A stretch of 50,153 bases of DNA from Actinomycetota bacterium (GTDB lineage: Bacteria; Actinomycetota; Thermoleophilia; Gaiellales; Gaiellaceae). The translations under genes and the position numbers were made by a program. This document shows positions 7,097 to 16,242 of the stretch, piece by piece. The notes beneath the pieces were generated by a model. That model was not told the origin of the DNA, ran no database searches, and worked only from the letters and a program-made list of their open reading frames with translations. How positions within the stretch are numbered: position 1 is the stretch's first letter; each line of letters opens with the position of its first letter. Where the stretch lies: NCBI GenBank assembly GCA_003152275.1, contig PLZU01000023.1, forward strand, positions 1 to 50,153, read 5' to 3'.

Positions 7097-9360
7097 TGAA
7101 AGTCCCGCTGAGCTGGCTGCGCGAGTACGCGCGCTTCGATGCGACGACCGAGCAGCTCATGCATGCGCTGTCGATCTCGTCGGCCGAGGTGAACGGCGTC
7201 GAGCGGCTCGGGGTGCCCGGCGACATCTCGCTCTTCAAGGTCGGTGTCGTGCTCGAGGCCGAAAAGCATCCGAACGCCGACCGGCTGCAGCTGACGAAGG
7301 TCGACGTCGGCGAAGCCAAGCCTTACCAGATCGTCTGCGGCGCCTGGAACTTCGGCGTTGGTGCCAAGGTCGCGGTCGCACTCCCCGGCGCGACCCTGCC
7401 GAACGGGCTGACGCTCGAGCGTCGCAAGCTGCGCGGCGAAGTGTCGGAGGGGATGATCCTCGCCGAGGACGAGGTCGACCTGGGGTCCGATCACGACGGG
7501 ATCATGGTGCTCGACGATGCGCTCACACCCGGCACTCCGCTCGCCGACGTGCTGCCGCTCGTCGAAGAGGTGCTCGACATCGAGGCGACGGGTAATCGCC
7601 CCGATCTGCTCTCCGTCTACGGGATCGCGCGCGAGGTCGCGGCGCTCTTCGACGGCGAGCTCGTTCCGCTCGACGCGACCGAGCCTGCGCACACCGGCGA
7701 CGAGCCGGTCGACGTGCGAGTAGAGGACGAGGACGGCTGCCCCCGATATGTCGGGCGGCTGTTCCGCGACGTCAGCGTCGGCGAGTCGCCGATCTGGCTG
7801 AAGGCCCGGCTTCGCTTCGCGGGCGTGCGTGCGATCTCGAACGTCGTCGACGTGACGAACTACGTGATGCTCGCGCTCGGCAGCCCGCTGCACGTCTTTG
7901 ACTTCGAGACGTTGCACGGCGGGCGCATCGTCGTGCGCCGCGCCAAGAAAGGGGAGGAGCTGCGCACGCTGGACGGGGCGGTGCGCAAGCTCGACCGGTC
8001 CGACCTCCTGATCGCAGATGGGGAGCGCGCGATCGCGCTCGCCGGGGTCATGGGCGGCGAGGAGACCGAAGTCTCGGAGACGACGTCGTCGGTGCTCCTC
8101 GAAGCCGCGAACTTCGAGCCGATCTCGCTCCTGCGCACCTCCGAGCGGCTTGCGCTCCGTACCGAGGGCTCGAACCGCTGGGAAAAGGGCGTTGACCCGC
8201 ACCTTGCGGGTCCCGCTGCGACCATGGCGACGCGACTGATCGTCGAGCTCGCAGGCGCGCGCTGGACGGGGCACGCCGACGTGCAAGCGACGCTGCCCGA
8301 GCCTTCCGTGATCCAGCTGCGGCCGGAGCGGACGAGCGCCGTGCTCGGCCTCGAGGTTCCCGCCGGCGACCAGTCGGCGATTCTCGCGAAGCTCGGCTTC
8401 GAGCAGTCGAACGCCGGCTTCCGCGTGCCGACGTGGCGGGCGCGCGACGTGACGCGCGAGATCGACCTCGTCGAAGAGGTCGCGCGCTTCAAGATGGAGG
8501 AGATTCCGTTCACGCTGCCCCAGCGCGACGCGATGTTCGGCCGGCTGACTCGCTGGCAGCGCCTGCGGCGACTCGTCGAGGACGTCCTCACGGGTTGCGG
8601 CTTCTCCGAGGCCTACACGTCGACGTTCGTCGCGGAGGGCGACCTGCGACTTCCGGAGCCGCTCTCGCTCGAGGCCGCCGCTCTCCGCACCTCGTTGATC
8701 GGGAGTCTCGTCGACGCCGCGCGTCACAACGTCTCTGTCGGCACGGCCGAGGTCGCGCTGTTCGAGATCGCGCGGACGTACCACACCGGCCGCGAGCTGC
8801 CCGACGAGCGCTGGCATGTTGCGGGCATCGTCGATGGCGGCTTTGCCGACGCGAAGTGGGCGGTCGAGCAGCTCTACACGGCATTGAAGGTGCACCCGGC
8901 GTACGAGCGCACCTCCGAGCCGCACCTCCATCCGGGGAAGTCGGCGAGCACGGCAGAGGGCTGGGTGGGCGAGCTGCACCCGTCGCTCCTCGAGGGACAG
9001 TGGGGCGCCTTCGAGCTTGATCTCGATGCGCTCGTCGCGGCGGCGCCCGAAGCGGTCGAGTTCGAGGAGGTGAGCTCGTACCCGGAGGTGCGGCAGGATC
9101 TCGCGTTCGTCGTCGATGATGCCGTGCCCGCGGCGGAGCTGCTGGCCGCGCTACGAGAGGCGGCCGGTCCGGAGCTGCGGTCGGCCGCGGTCTTTGACGA
9201 ATACCGGGGCGAGCAGACCGGCGCCGGCAAGCGGTCGCTGGCCTTTCGGGTCGCGTTCGGCTCACCGGAGCGAACACTCACCGACGACGAGGCGACGGAG
9301 CTCCGCGGCCGGATCGTCCAGGCGCTCGCCGACCGGTTTGGCGCGGTGCTCCGCGCATAA
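7096..9360 (+). CDS. pheT: Phenylalanyl-tRNA synthetase beta subunit
   Basis: 754 residues from GTG 7096, which overlaps the pheS stop and gives the family N-terminus VKVPLSWLREYA. Domains: tRNA-binding EMAP-like (about 40-150, HPNADRLQLTKVDVG), B3/B4 editing region (GVRAISNVVDVTNYVML), B5 (RPERTSAVLGLEVP), catalytic-like core, and C-terminal FDX-ACB anticodon-binding domain (SSYPEVRQDLAFVV onward). An alternative start far upstream inside pheS is not credible. All domains are present. Confidence 0.98.
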   Translation: MKVPLSWLREYARFDATTEQLMHALSISSAEVNGVERLGVPGDISLFKVGVVLEAEKHPNADRLQLTKVDVGEAKPYQIVCGAWNFGVGAKVAVALPGATLPNGLTLERRKLRGEVSEGMILAEDEVDLGSDHDGIMVLDDALTPGTPLADVLPLVEEVLDIEATGNRPDLLSVYGIAREVAALFDGELVPLDATEPAHTGDEPVDVRVEDEDGCPRYVGRLFRDVSVGESPIWLKARLRFAGVRAISNVVDVTNYVMLALGSPLHVFDFETLHGGRIVVRRAKKGEELRTLDGAVRKLDRSDLLIADGERAIALAGVMGGEETEVSETTSSVLLEAANFEPISLLRTSERLALRTEGSNRWEKGVDPHLAGPAATMATRLIVELAGARWTGHADVQATLPEPSVIQLRPERTSAVLGLEVPAGDQSAILAKLGFEQSNAGFRVPTWRARDVTREIDLVEEVARFKMEEIPFTLPQRDAMFGRLTRWQRLRRLVEDVLTGCGFSEAYTSTFVAEGDLRLPEPLSLEAAALRTSLIGSLVDAARHNVSVGTAEVALFEIARTYHTGRELPDERWHVAGIVDGGFADAKWAVEQLYTALKVHPAYERTSEPHLHPGKSASTAEGWVGELHPSLLEGQWGAFELDLDALVAAAPEAVEFEEVSSYPEVRQDLAFVVDDAVPAAELLAALREAAGPELRSAAVFDEYRGEQTGAGKRSLAFRVAFGSPERTLTDDEATELRGRIVQALADRFGAVLRA

Positions 9361-9395
9361 CCAATCCAATTCCACAACCCCGCCGTACTGCGGGC

Positions 9396-10073
9396 GTGGC
9401 GGTCAAGCTCCTCGTCGTTTCGGCGCTCGTCGCGCTGCTGAGTGCCGCGGGCTCCGCGCGCGCCGACAACCCCACGCTCGTCGGAGACGTCGGTCTCGGC
9501 GATTCGTTCACGATCTCGCTCAAGGATGCGACGGGAGCGCAGGTGACCCACCTGGCAGCCGGCACGTACACGCTCCTCGTTCACGATCACTCGGCGCTCC
9601 ACAACTTCGATCTGAGCGGCCCGGGCGTCAGCGCGGCGACAGACGTGGCCGGGATCGGCGACACGACGTTCACCGTGACCTTCGTCGACGGCACCTACAT
9701 CTTCCAGTGCGATGAGCACCCAACCGTGATGCACGGCACGTTCACCGTCGGCTCCGTGACCACGCCGCCGCCAACGCCGGCACCGATACCGATCACGCCC
9801 GCGCCGGCCACGGCGCTCGCCGGATCGATCGGGCCGGGAAAGACGATCCACCTTGCACCTTCGCGCGGCCTCTCGGCCGGCAAGTTCCGGATCAAGATCA
9901 GCGACCGGACGGCCTCCGACGGGTTCCGGCTCGCCGGCCCCGGCCTCACCCGGGCGACCGGCGTGAAGTTCCGCGGCTCTGTGACCTGGGCGGTCACGCT
10001 CAAGGCCGGCAAGTACAGCTACGGCAGCGTCCGGAACGCGAAGCTGCGGCGCTCGTTCACGATCTCGAGCTAG
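9396..10073 (+). CDS. Secreted cupredoxin (plastocyanin-like) protein
   Basis: 225 residues, GTG start. Residues 1-23 form a signal peptide ending SARA-D. Residues 25-120 form a cupredoxin with a complete type 1 copper set by pattern: His69 (ALHNF), Cys105, His108 and Met112 (FQCDEHPTVM). A Pro/Thr linker (122-138) leads to a second beta-rich domain (about 140-225), which resembles the first at the level of secondary structure but has no copper ligands. Likely an exported electron carrier or copper-binding protein at the cell surface. No ribosome site is obvious. It ends 17 bp inside the convergent reverse gene. Confidence 0.82.
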   Translation: MAVKLLVVSALVALLSAAGSARADNPTLVGDVGLGDSFTISLKDATGAQVTHLAAGTYTLLVHDHSALHNFDLSGPGVSAATDVAGIGDTTFTVTFVDGTYIFQCDEHPTVMHGTFTVGSVTTPPPTPAPIPITPAPATALAGSIGPGKTIHLAPSRGLSAGKFRIKISDRTASDGFRLAGPGLTRATGVKFRGSVTWAVTLKAGKYSYGSVRNAKLRRSFTISS

Positions 10074-10392
10074 AGGCCTGCTCGTCCACCGGTGGCGTCT
10101 TCTTCGAGATGCGGCGGATTCCAAGCAGGACGAGCACGCCGGCGAGCGCGAACACACCGCCGGTCACGATCAGCAAGGCGAGCCAGGTGGAGAAGACAGT
10201 TGCGAGCGCCGCAGCGATCGTCGCGAGTCCGAGGCCGAGTCCGAAGACGCCGAGCAGCGCCGCGACAACCAGCATCGCGATGCCTACCCCGACGGCGCGC
10301 AGCTTTCTCTTGAGCTCGGCCGCGGCGCGCCCGAGCTCGCGCCCGATGATCGAGTTCACCTTGTCGGTTACGAGCTTGGTGGCTGTGCTCAT
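10057..10392 (-). CDS. Phage-holin-like small membrane protein (actinobacterial holin_3_6 type)
   Basis: 111 residues from ATG 10392, with AGGGGG about 10 nt upstream. An amphipathic N-terminus (TKLVTDKVNSIIGRELGRAA) is followed by two strong membrane helices (about 36-58 and 63-88) and a short charged tail. This matches the PF07332-type putative holin family that is common in actinobacterial chromosomes and usually not phage-borne. Function is unknown; no lysin is nearby. Codes in the same direction as the amidase upstream of it. Confidence 0.65.
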   Translation of the reverse strand: MSTATKLVTDKVNSIIGRELGRAAAELKRKLRAVGVGIAMLVVAALLGVFGLGLGLATIAAALATVFSTWLALLIVTGGVFALAGVLVLLGIRRISKKTPPVDEQASSSRS

Positions 10393-10406
10393 CGTCTGGA
10401 AACCCC

Positions 10407-11783
10407 CTATGAGACGGGCGGACGCCGGCCGGCCCACGGCCGCGCCTGTTCGAGCTGGGCGGCAAGGCGGATCAGCGTCGCCTCGCCGAAGGGCCTGCCG
10501 ATGAACTGCACGCCGATCGGTAGCCCTGTGTCGCTCCAGTGGAGCGGCACGGACATCGCCGGCTGGCCGGTCACATTGACGAGCGGCGTGAACGGCGTGA
10601 ACAGCGTCTGGCTCGCGAAAGCGCGGTACGGGTCGCCGTCGGCGTCGTGCCACGTCCAACCGACGGGGACGGGCGGAAGTGCGAGCGTCGGCGTGACGAC
10701 GACGTCGACGTCGCTCCAGAACGCGGCAACTCGACGCGCGATCTGCTGCAGCTGCATGACCGAGGCCGCGTACTGCGGGCTCGGCGTCGTGCGCGCGTCC
10801 TCGGCAAGCATGCGATTGATGGGCTCGAGCAGCGAGAGGTCGTCCACACCCGCGGTCGCCGGCCCGACCTGCCAGATGCGGATGAAGTGCGCGATCATCT
10901 CGTCGGTCTGCCACGGCGGCGTGGCCTCGACGACGTCGTGTCCGAGCTCTGTCAGCAGTTCGGCCGCCGCGTGGGCTGCGGCTGCGCACGTTGGGTCGAC
11001 GGGCACCGGCGAGGGCGGCTCCGTCGTCACCGCTATCCGCAAGCGGCCTGGCGCCTCGTCGGCTTCGGCGAGGAACGACCGCTCCGGCACTGGCGCGACA
11101 TAGAAGTCGCCCGGCTCGTTACCTGTCATCACGTCGAGTAACGCAGCCGCATCTCGCACGGTGCGCGTGATCGGGCCGGACGTTCCCAGCCCGAGCGACC
11201 CTGAGACGAACGGCGCGGGGGAGATGCGCCCGCGCGAGGGCTTGATCCCGAAGAGCCCACAACAGGAGGCTGGAATGCGGATCGAGCCGCCGCCGTCGCT
11301 CCCGTGCGCAACCGGTGCGAGGCCCGCTGCTACTGCGGCCGCAGCGCCGCCGCTCGATCCGCCCGGTGTGCGCGTCGTGTCCCACGGATTGCGACAGTCG
11401 CCGTTCAACTCCGACTCGGTCATTGCGATCGTCCCGAACTCGGGCGTGTTCGTCTTGCCGATGATCGTGAAGCCGGCGTCGCGGATCTTCCGCACCACCG
11501 ACGCGTCGAAGTCCGGCACGTTGCGGGCGAATGCCTTGCAGGAGTACGTCGTGCGGATTCCCGCGGTCTCGCTCAGATCCTTGATCGGGATCGGCACGCC
11601 GTGGAAAGGCCCGTCGCGTGGCGCCTCCGGTTCGTCGACCACGGTCACGAACGCGTTCACCTGCGGATCGAGCCGCTCGATTCGCTCGAGGTAGAGCGCG
11701 GTCAGCTCTGCCGGCGACACCTCGTGCGCGTGCACGCGCGCCGCGAGGTCGAGTGCGGACGCGAACGCGAGCTCGTCGCTCAA
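10407..11783 (-). CDS. Amidase-signature-family hydrolase
   Basis: 458 residues from TTG 11783. The Ser-Ser-Lys triad is readable: Lys68 in IPIKDL, cis-Ser in the [14 protein letters not shown] motif (about 143-144) and nucleophile Ser167 in [12 protein letters not shown]. Such enzymes hydrolyse amide bonds; GatA, a family member, needs GatB/C, which are absent here. The C-terminal text ([26 protein letters not shown]) is the standard amidase end. Substrate unknown. It follows the two-repeat protein by 15 bp on the same strand and may share its promoter. Confidence 0.9.
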   Translation of the reverse strand: MSDELAFASALDLAARVHAHEVSPAELTALYLERIERLDPQVNAFVTVVDEPEAPRDGPFHGVPIPIKDLSETAGIRTTYSCKAFARNVPDFDASVVRKIRDAGFTIIGKTNTPEFGTIAMTESELNGDCRNPWDTTRTPGGSSGGAAAAVAAGLAPVAHGSDGGGSIRIPASCCGLFGIKPSRGRISPAPFVSGSLGLGTSGPITRTVRDAAALLDVMTGNEPGDFYVAPVPERSFLAEADEAPGRLRIAVTTEPPSPVPVDPTCAAAAHAAAELLTELGHDVVEATPPWQTDEMIAHFIRIWQVGPATAGVDDLSLLEPINRMLAEDARTTPSPQYAASVMQLQQIARRVAAFWSDVDVVVTPTLALPPVPVGWTWHDADGDPYRAFASQTLFTPFTPLVNVTGQPAMSVPLHWSDTGLPIGVQFIGRPFGEATLIRLAAQLEQARPWAGRRPPVS

Positions 11784-11798
11784 GCGGAGTCGGTCACA

Positions 11799-12443
11799 TC
11801 AGACCGCCTTGCCGCCGACGTACCAGACCGGGCCCTGCGTGCCGACGGGATGCGTGTCCGATAGTGCGAGTACGACGCGCACCTCGCCGGGTATGCCTTC
11901 CTCGTCCAGCCGCGCAAGACATCTGCGCACCATGCCGGACGCTGCGCCGTAGCCGAACGTGTGCGCGGCGCGGAAGCGGAAGCCCGGCTGGCCTGTGTCG
12001 CCCTGCACCGGGTTGATCGGTGCGATCAGCAGCGCCGCGCGCTCGATGTGGTCGGATGACGTCAGCTCGAGCTCGCACAGAAGGTCGCTCCAGTCGGCCG
12101 GCAGTACGGCGATCGCCGCGTCCCAGTCCGCCGCCAGTGACGCCGGTGCAAGCGCGGGCTCGGGCGGCGCCTGTTCCGAGGAAACGAGGACAAGTGCCCC
12201 GCCGATGTCTTCCTCGTCGAGCCGCCGCGTCATCCGGCGTACCGCTTCGGGTCCGACACCTGCGCCGCTGCGTGTCGCCTCGAACCGGATCTTCTTGCCC
12301 ATGTGGCCAGGGCCCGCTGGTGCAAGGAGCGTGAGCGCGCGGCTTCGCTGCGTCTCGTCCTCGATCGCGAGCTCGAGACGAGCATCGCGCCACCTCGGAT
12401 CCAGACTCCGCTCGATCGCATTCCACTGCTCGGCGAGCCGCAT
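11799..12443 (-). CDS. Unknown protein made of two homologous repeats
   Basis: 214 residues from ATG 12443. I do not recognise a named family. The protein is an internal duplication: residues about 17-90 and 116-190 align on a W-x-D-x3-ELE-x8-RA-x2-L-x-AP start, a hydrophobic FRF/IRF-x-A strand, VRR(M/C)x3-LDEE(D/G)I-x-G and a final V-V-L/V-L-S strand. Each copy looks alpha/beta. No signal peptide, membrane helix or obvious catalytic motif. Divergent from the E1 alpha gene with 24 bp between, with a -10 hexamer 7 nt before the ATG (leaderless). Probably a conserved lineage protein. Confidence 0.75.
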   Translation of the reverse strand: MRLAEQWNAIERSLDPRWRDARLELAIEDETQRSRALTLLAPAGPGHMGKKIRFEATRSGAGVGPEAVRRMTRRLDEEDIGGALVLVSSEQAPPEPALAPASLAADWDAAIAVLPADWSDLLCELELTSSDHIERAALLIAPINPVQGDTGQPGFRFRAAHTFGYGAASGMVRRCLARLDEEGIPGEVRVVLALSDTHPVGTQGPVWYVGGKAV

Positions 12444-12467
12444 CGCGCGAACCGTACACTCACCGCC
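12444..12467. promoter_or_regulatory. Back-to-back leaderless promoters, unknown protein/E1 alpha
   Basis: 24 bp gap. Forward: TACACT at 12455-12460, 7 nt before GTG 12468. Reverse: TACGGT (complement of 12451-12456), 7 nt before ATG 12443. The -10 boxes overlap and no ribosome site fits on either side, so both mRNAs probably begin at or next to the start codon. Confidence 0.6.
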
Positions 12468-13442
12468 GTGGCAAAGGTGGAGGAAAAGAAGGCCTCGTTG
12501 CGCAAGGACGAGTTGAAGGACGTCTTACGGGAAATGCTCCTCATCCGGCGCTTCGAGGAGAAGGTCGAGGAGCGCTTCCGCGCCGGCGAACTGCCTGGAT
12601 TCCTCCACGTCGCGATCGGTCAGGAGGCCTGCGCCGTCGGCGTCTGCCGCGCGCTCGGGGACGGCGACGTGATCGCCTCGACACACCGCGCGCACGGCCA
12701 CACGCTCGCGAAAGGCACTCATCCGAACGAGCTGATGGCCGAGCTGTACGGAAAGACCGAGGGCTGCTCGCACGGCTACGGGGGCTCGATGCATCTGTAT
12801 GACGTTCAGCACGGGAACCTCGGCGCGAACGCCGTCGTCGGGGGTGGGCTGCCGCAGATCACCGGCGCGGCGCTCGCGTTCCAGCTGCGTGGCGAGCCGC
12901 GTGTCGCGGTCGCATTCTTCGGCGATGGTGCGACGAGCATCGGCACGTTCCACGAAGCGCTCAACCTCGCGCAGCTCTGGAAAGTGCCGGCGGTGTTCGT
13001 GCTCGAGGACAACAAGTGGGCCGAGTCGACCCCCGAGAGCCAGCACTCTCCGATCCGCGACCTCTCCGACCGCGCGAAGGCGTTCGGCATGAAGTCCGTC
13101 AAGGTCGACGGCCAGGACGTCGAGGCGGTCTACAAGACGGCGCGGCAGGCACTCGAGCACGCGCGCTCCGGCAAGGGGCCGGTGTTCATGCACGTCGACT
13201 GCGTGCGCCTGCACGGCCATTACATCGGCGATCCGCAGGTCTACCGCAACAAGGACGAGGCGCGCGAGCTCGCGGAGACGCGCGACCCGATCACACTGTT
13301 GCGGACGAAGCTCGAGGTCTCCGACGAGGAGTTCGAGGAGATGGACGCCGAGGTGACCGAGATCGTCGAGGCCTCGGTCGAGTTCGCGAAGAACGGCACC
13401 GACCCCGCCCCCGAAGATGCCTTGAAGAACGTCTATGCCTGA
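12468..13442 (+). CDS. 2-oxoacid dehydrogenase E1 component, alpha subunit
   Basis: 324 residues. ThDP-binding motif from Gly152 (GDGATSIGTFHEALNLA) to Asn182 (VLEDNKWAEST), and upstream HRAHGHTLAKG and HGYGGSMH. E1 alpha with E1 beta decarboxylates a 2-oxoacid and passes the acyl group to E2 lipoate. The sequence resembles pyruvate/acetoin E1 alpha; a branched-chain substrate is possible given the catabolic neighbours, and I cannot decide. Start GTG 12468 is chosen because it is preceded by TACACT and 7 nt; longer in-frame starts run into the divergent gene. Confidence 0.93.
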   Translation: MAKVEEKKASLRKDELKDVLREMLLIRRFEEKVEERFRAGELPGFLHVAIGQEACAVGVCRALGDGDVIASTHRAHGHTLAKGTHPNELMAELYGKTEGCSHGYGGSMHLYDVQHGNLGANAVVGGGLPQITGAALAFQLRGEPRVAVAFFGDGATSIGTFHEALNLAQLWKVPAVFVLEDNKWAESTPESQHSPIRDLSDRAKAFGMKSVKVDGQDVEAVYKTARQALEHARSGKGPVFMHVDCVRLHGHYIGDPQVYRNKDEARELAETRDPITLLRTKLEVSDEEFEEMDAEVTEIVEASVEFAKNGTDPAPEDALKNVYA

Positions 13443-14418
13443 GCTCAGTTACCGCGAGGCGGTCCGCGACGCACTTTCGCAGGCGATGCGCCAGGACGAG
13501 GACGTTTTCATCATGGGCGAAGACATCGCTGAGATGGGCGGCTCGATGGGCGTCACGCACGGGATGCTCGAGGAGTTCGGGCCCGAGCGCGTGCGCAACA
13601 CTCCGATCTCCGAGATGGCGCTCGCGGGCGCCGCGATCGGGGCCGCGGTGCAAGGGATGCGACCGGTCGCGGAGATCATGTACGAAGACTTCATGACGCT
13701 CGCGGCCGAGCAGATCGTGAACCAGGCTGCGAAGCATCGCTACATGTCGGGTGGTCAGGTCAGCGTCCCCGTCGTCTTTCGCACACAGGGTGGCGCAGGC
13801 TGGTCGCCGGGCGCGCAGCACGCTCAGCAGCTGGAGGCGTGGTTCGTGCACGTTCCGGGACTGAAGGTCGTCTTCGCCTCGACGCCGGAGGACGTGCGCG
13901 GGCTGCTTTGGTCGTCGATCTACGACGATAACCCCGTTGTCTTCTTCGAGCACCGCACGCTGTACGGCATCAAAGGCAACGTGCCGGAGGAGATCGAGCC
14001 CATCCCGCTCGGCAAGGCGCGCGTACACCGGGAGGGCGAGGACGTCACGGTGATCGCGACCGGCCGGCTGGTGCACGAGTCGCTCAAGGCTGCCGAGGAG
14101 GCGGAGAAGGAAGGGATCTCCGTCGAGGTCGTCGATCCGCGCACATTGCAGCCGCTCGACGAGGAAGCGCTCGTCGCGTCCGTGAAGAAGACCAACCGTG
14201 CAGTCGTCGCGCACGAGGCGGTCACGCGGATGGGCTTCGGCGCGGAGGTCGCGTCAGTACTCCAGTACCAGGCATTCGACTGGCTGGATGCTCCGATCGA
14301 GCGCGTTGGTGCGAAGTTCACGCCGCTGCCATTCGCTCCCGCGATGGAGCAATTCGTCATTCCGCACGTAGACGACGTGCTGCAGGCGATCTACCGCACG
14401 GTGAACCGAAAGAACTGA
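13435..14418 (+). CDS. 2-oxoacid dehydrogenase E1 component, beta subunit
   Basis: 327 residues, full length. Transketolase-type pyrimidine domain (LSYREAVRDALSQAM, VFIMGEDIAEMGG, TPISEMALAGAAIGAA with the cofactor Glu) and C-terminal transketolase domain (EVVDPRTLQPLDEEALVASV). Forms the alpha2beta2 E1. Its ATG overlaps the end of the alpha gene by 8 nt and its TGA overlaps the E2 ATG, so E1 alpha, E1 beta and E2 form a coupled operon. Confidence 0.95.
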   Translation: MPELSYREAVRDALSQAMRQDEDVFIMGEDIAEMGGSMGVTHGMLEEFGPERVRNTPISEMALAGAAIGAAVQGMRPVAEIMYEDFMTLAAEQIVNQAAKHRYMSGGQVSVPVVFRTQGGAGWSPGAQHAQQLEAWFVHVPGLKVVFASTPEDVRGLLWSSIYDDNPVVFFEHRTLYGIKGNVPEEIEPIPLGKARVHREGEDVTVIATGRLVHESLKAAEEAEKEGISVEVVDPRTLQPLDEEALVASVKKTNRAVVAHEAVTRMGFGAEVASVLQYQAFDWLDAPIERVGAKFTPLPFAPAMEQFVIPHVDDVLQAIYRTVNRKN

Positions 14419-15626
14419 TGGCTACCGAAGTCAAGCTGCCGCGGCTCGGTCAGGGCATGGAGTCCGGGACGATCGTGAAATGGCTCAAGTCGGTGGGCGA
14501 GCCGGTCGAGAAGGGCGAGCCGCTCTACGAGCTCGACACGGACAAGGTGACGCAGGAGGTGGAGGCGGAAGCCTCCGGCGTGCTGCTGAAGATCGCGATC
14601 TCCGCAGGCGAGGTCGAGGTCGGCAAGACGATCGGGTTCATCGGCGCCGAGGGCGAGTCGGTCGCGGCGGAGGAAGCGCCTGCGAAGGCGGAGCAGCCTA
14701 CCGAGGCGCCAGCGCGCGAAGCAGAGCCGGCACCTGCTGTCGAAGCGCAGCCGTCGAACGGTTCGACGAACGGTCGGATCAAGGCGTCCCCGCTAGCGCG
14801 GCGGATCGCCCGCGAGCGCGGCGTCGATCTCGCGCAGATCACCGGCACCGGCCCCGACGGGCGGATCGTCGCCGAGGACATCGAGCGCGCGCAGGCGCAG
14901 CCCCCAACCTCAACAAGTAACAGTCTGTTACAAGCTCAGGCTCCGCCGGGCGAGGTCGAGTCGCGCCCGCTCTCGAACGTCCGCAAGACGATCGCGCGCC
15001 GGCTCACCCAGGCGTGGACAGTTCCGGCGTTCCAACTGACCGTGAACGTCGACATGACGCGGGCGAACGAGCTCGTGACGAAGCAGCGCGAGCTCAACCC
15101 CGACGTGCGCATCACGATCACCGACGTGCTGACGAAGGTGTGCGCGCAGGCGCTGATGCGACACCGCGACATGAACGTGCAGTACAACGACGACGCGCTC
15201 CTCGTGTTTCCGAGCGCGAACATCGGCATCGCAGTCGCCGCCCCGCAAGGCCTCGTGGTGCCCGTCGTGGCCGGCGCCGAACGGCTGACGATCGCGCAGA
15301 TCGCCGGGGTCCGCGGCGATCTCGTGGGCCGTGCGCGGGACGGCAAGCTGCGCACGGACGATCTCGAGGGCGGGACGTTCACGATCTCGAACCTTGGCAT
15401 GTACGACGTCGACCAGTTCGTTGCCGTCTTGAACCCCCCGCAAGCATCGATTCTTGCGGTCGGCTCGACGCGAGACCAGGTCGTTCCGCGTGATGGCGAC
15501 CTGCACATCCTGCCGCTCATGACCATGACGCTCACCTGCGATCACCGCGCTGTGGACGGCGCGACCGGCGCGGAGTTTCTGAGGACGATCAAGGCGTTCC
15601 TCGAGGACCCCGGCCTCGCGCTGTAA
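14418..15626 (+). CDS. 2-oxoacid dehydrogenase E2 (dihydrolipoyl acyltransferase)
   Basis: 402 residues: one lipoyl domain (1-78, lipoyl Lys43 in DTDKVTQEVEAEASG), an Ala/Pro/Glu linker, a peripheral-subunit-binding domain (about 118-155, SPLARRIARERGVDLAQITG), a second linker, and the catalytic domain ending with His376 in the HRAVDG motif. It carries the acyl group from E1 to CoA and forms the core of the complex. A linker segment (codons for TSTSNSLLQAQ, 14907-14939) has an unusually AT-rich base composition and holds a perfect GTAACAG/CTGTTAC inverted repeat. E3 is encoded 1.1 kb downstream. Confidence 0.96.
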   Translation: MATEVKLPRLGQGMESGTIVKWLKSVGEPVEKGEPLYELDTDKVTQEVEAEASGVLLKIAISAGEVEVGKTIGFIGAEGESVAAEEAPAKAEQPTEAPAREAEPAPAVEAQPSNGSTNGRIKASPLARRIARERGVDLAQITGTGPDGRIVAEDIERAQAQPPTSTSNSLLQAQAPPGEVESRPLSNVRKTIARRLTQAWTVPAFQLTVNVDMTRANELVTKQRELNPDVRITITDVLTKVCAQALMRHRDMNVQYNDDALLVFPSANIGIAVAAPQGLVVPVVAGAERLTIAQIAGVRGDLVGRARDGKLRTDDLEGGTFTISNLGMYDVDQFVAVLNPPQASILAVGSTRDQVVPRDGDLHILPLMTMTLTCDHRAVDGATGAEFLRTIKAFLEDPGLAL

Positions 15627-15635
15627 GAGACACTG

Positions 15636-15968
15636 ATGGCCCCAAACGTCTGGTACCACGTCCGCGATCTCGACGCCGCGAGGAGCTTCTACCGCGAGAC
15701 GCTCGGCTTCGAGGAGACCGCCGTCGACTTCAGCGAGCGCTGGTCGCACCTCCAGCACGGCGAGATGGAGATCGGTCTCGCCGAAGGCGACCCGCAGGAA
15801 GAAGGCGCCGTCGCGCACGTCGACGTGACCGACTTGAAGGCCGAGGCCGACCGCCTGCGCGCAAAAGGCATCGATGTCGGCATCGTCTTCGAGCTGCAAG
15901 GCGAGATGCGCCTCCTCGACGTCTACGACCCCGACGGCAACAGAATTCAATTAGCGCAAGAGCTCTAA
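15636..15968 (+). CDS. VOC/glyoxalase-like protein
   Basis: 110 residues, one vicinal-oxygen-chelate domain: VWYHVRDLDAARSFYRETLG at the start, a middle strand HLQHGEMEIGLAEG, a second half VAHVDVTDLKAEADRL, and the closing DVYDPDGNRIQLAQ. A likely metal set is His (YHV), Glu/His in the middle, and Glu near FELQGEM, but I cannot fix the residues. A dimer with a lactoylglutathione-lyase, dioxygenase or antibiotic-binding role is typical. It follows E2 by 9 bp, so it may be the last gene of that operon. Confidence 0.82.
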   Translation: MAPNVWYHVRDLDAARSFYRETLGFEETAVDFSERWSHLQHGEMEIGLAEGDPQEEGAVAHVDVTDLKAEADRLRAKGIDVGIVFELQGEMRLLDVYDPDGNRIQLAQEL

Positions 15969-16242
15969 GCGACAGCGCTGCGCGCTCGTCGCTTGGGAGA
16001 CCGAACTCCGCGCGGTCGAGAGCGCGGTCTCGGCCGCGCTCCGTGCTGTGTTGTTTTCGATGCTCTAGACCCAGGCCCGCCCCGGTCGGCTGGTGGTGGC
16101 TTCGCCATCCCCAGCCGACTGAGTTCGGTCTTCACTAACGCTTCGCGTTAGCTCCGCCTGTTGGGCCGCACTTCGCTACCAGGTTTCAACCTGGTAGCGG
16201 TCGTAGGGCACTCGCTCTAGGGCGTTCGTAGACTCCCCTTTA
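15969..16242. repeat. Intergenic cluster of three hairpins
   Basis: No gene. Three stem-loops follow one another: 16085-16119 (16-bp stem with one mismatch and one G-T pair, TTC loop), 16135-16151 (CTAACGC/GCGTTAG, TTC loop) and 16175-16198 (10-bp perfect stem GCTACCAGGT, TTCA loop). The first may end the E1-E2-VOC transcript. None is followed by a T run. The density resembles REP/BIME-type extragenic palindromes. The word CGCGCTCCGTGCT (about 16036) also occurs in the 5.03-5.34 kb gap. Confidence 0.6.

Noticed and set aside
10057..10392. Prophage holin signal
   Set aside because: This membrane family is chromosomal in actinobacteria, and no lysin, integrase or structural phage gene is near.
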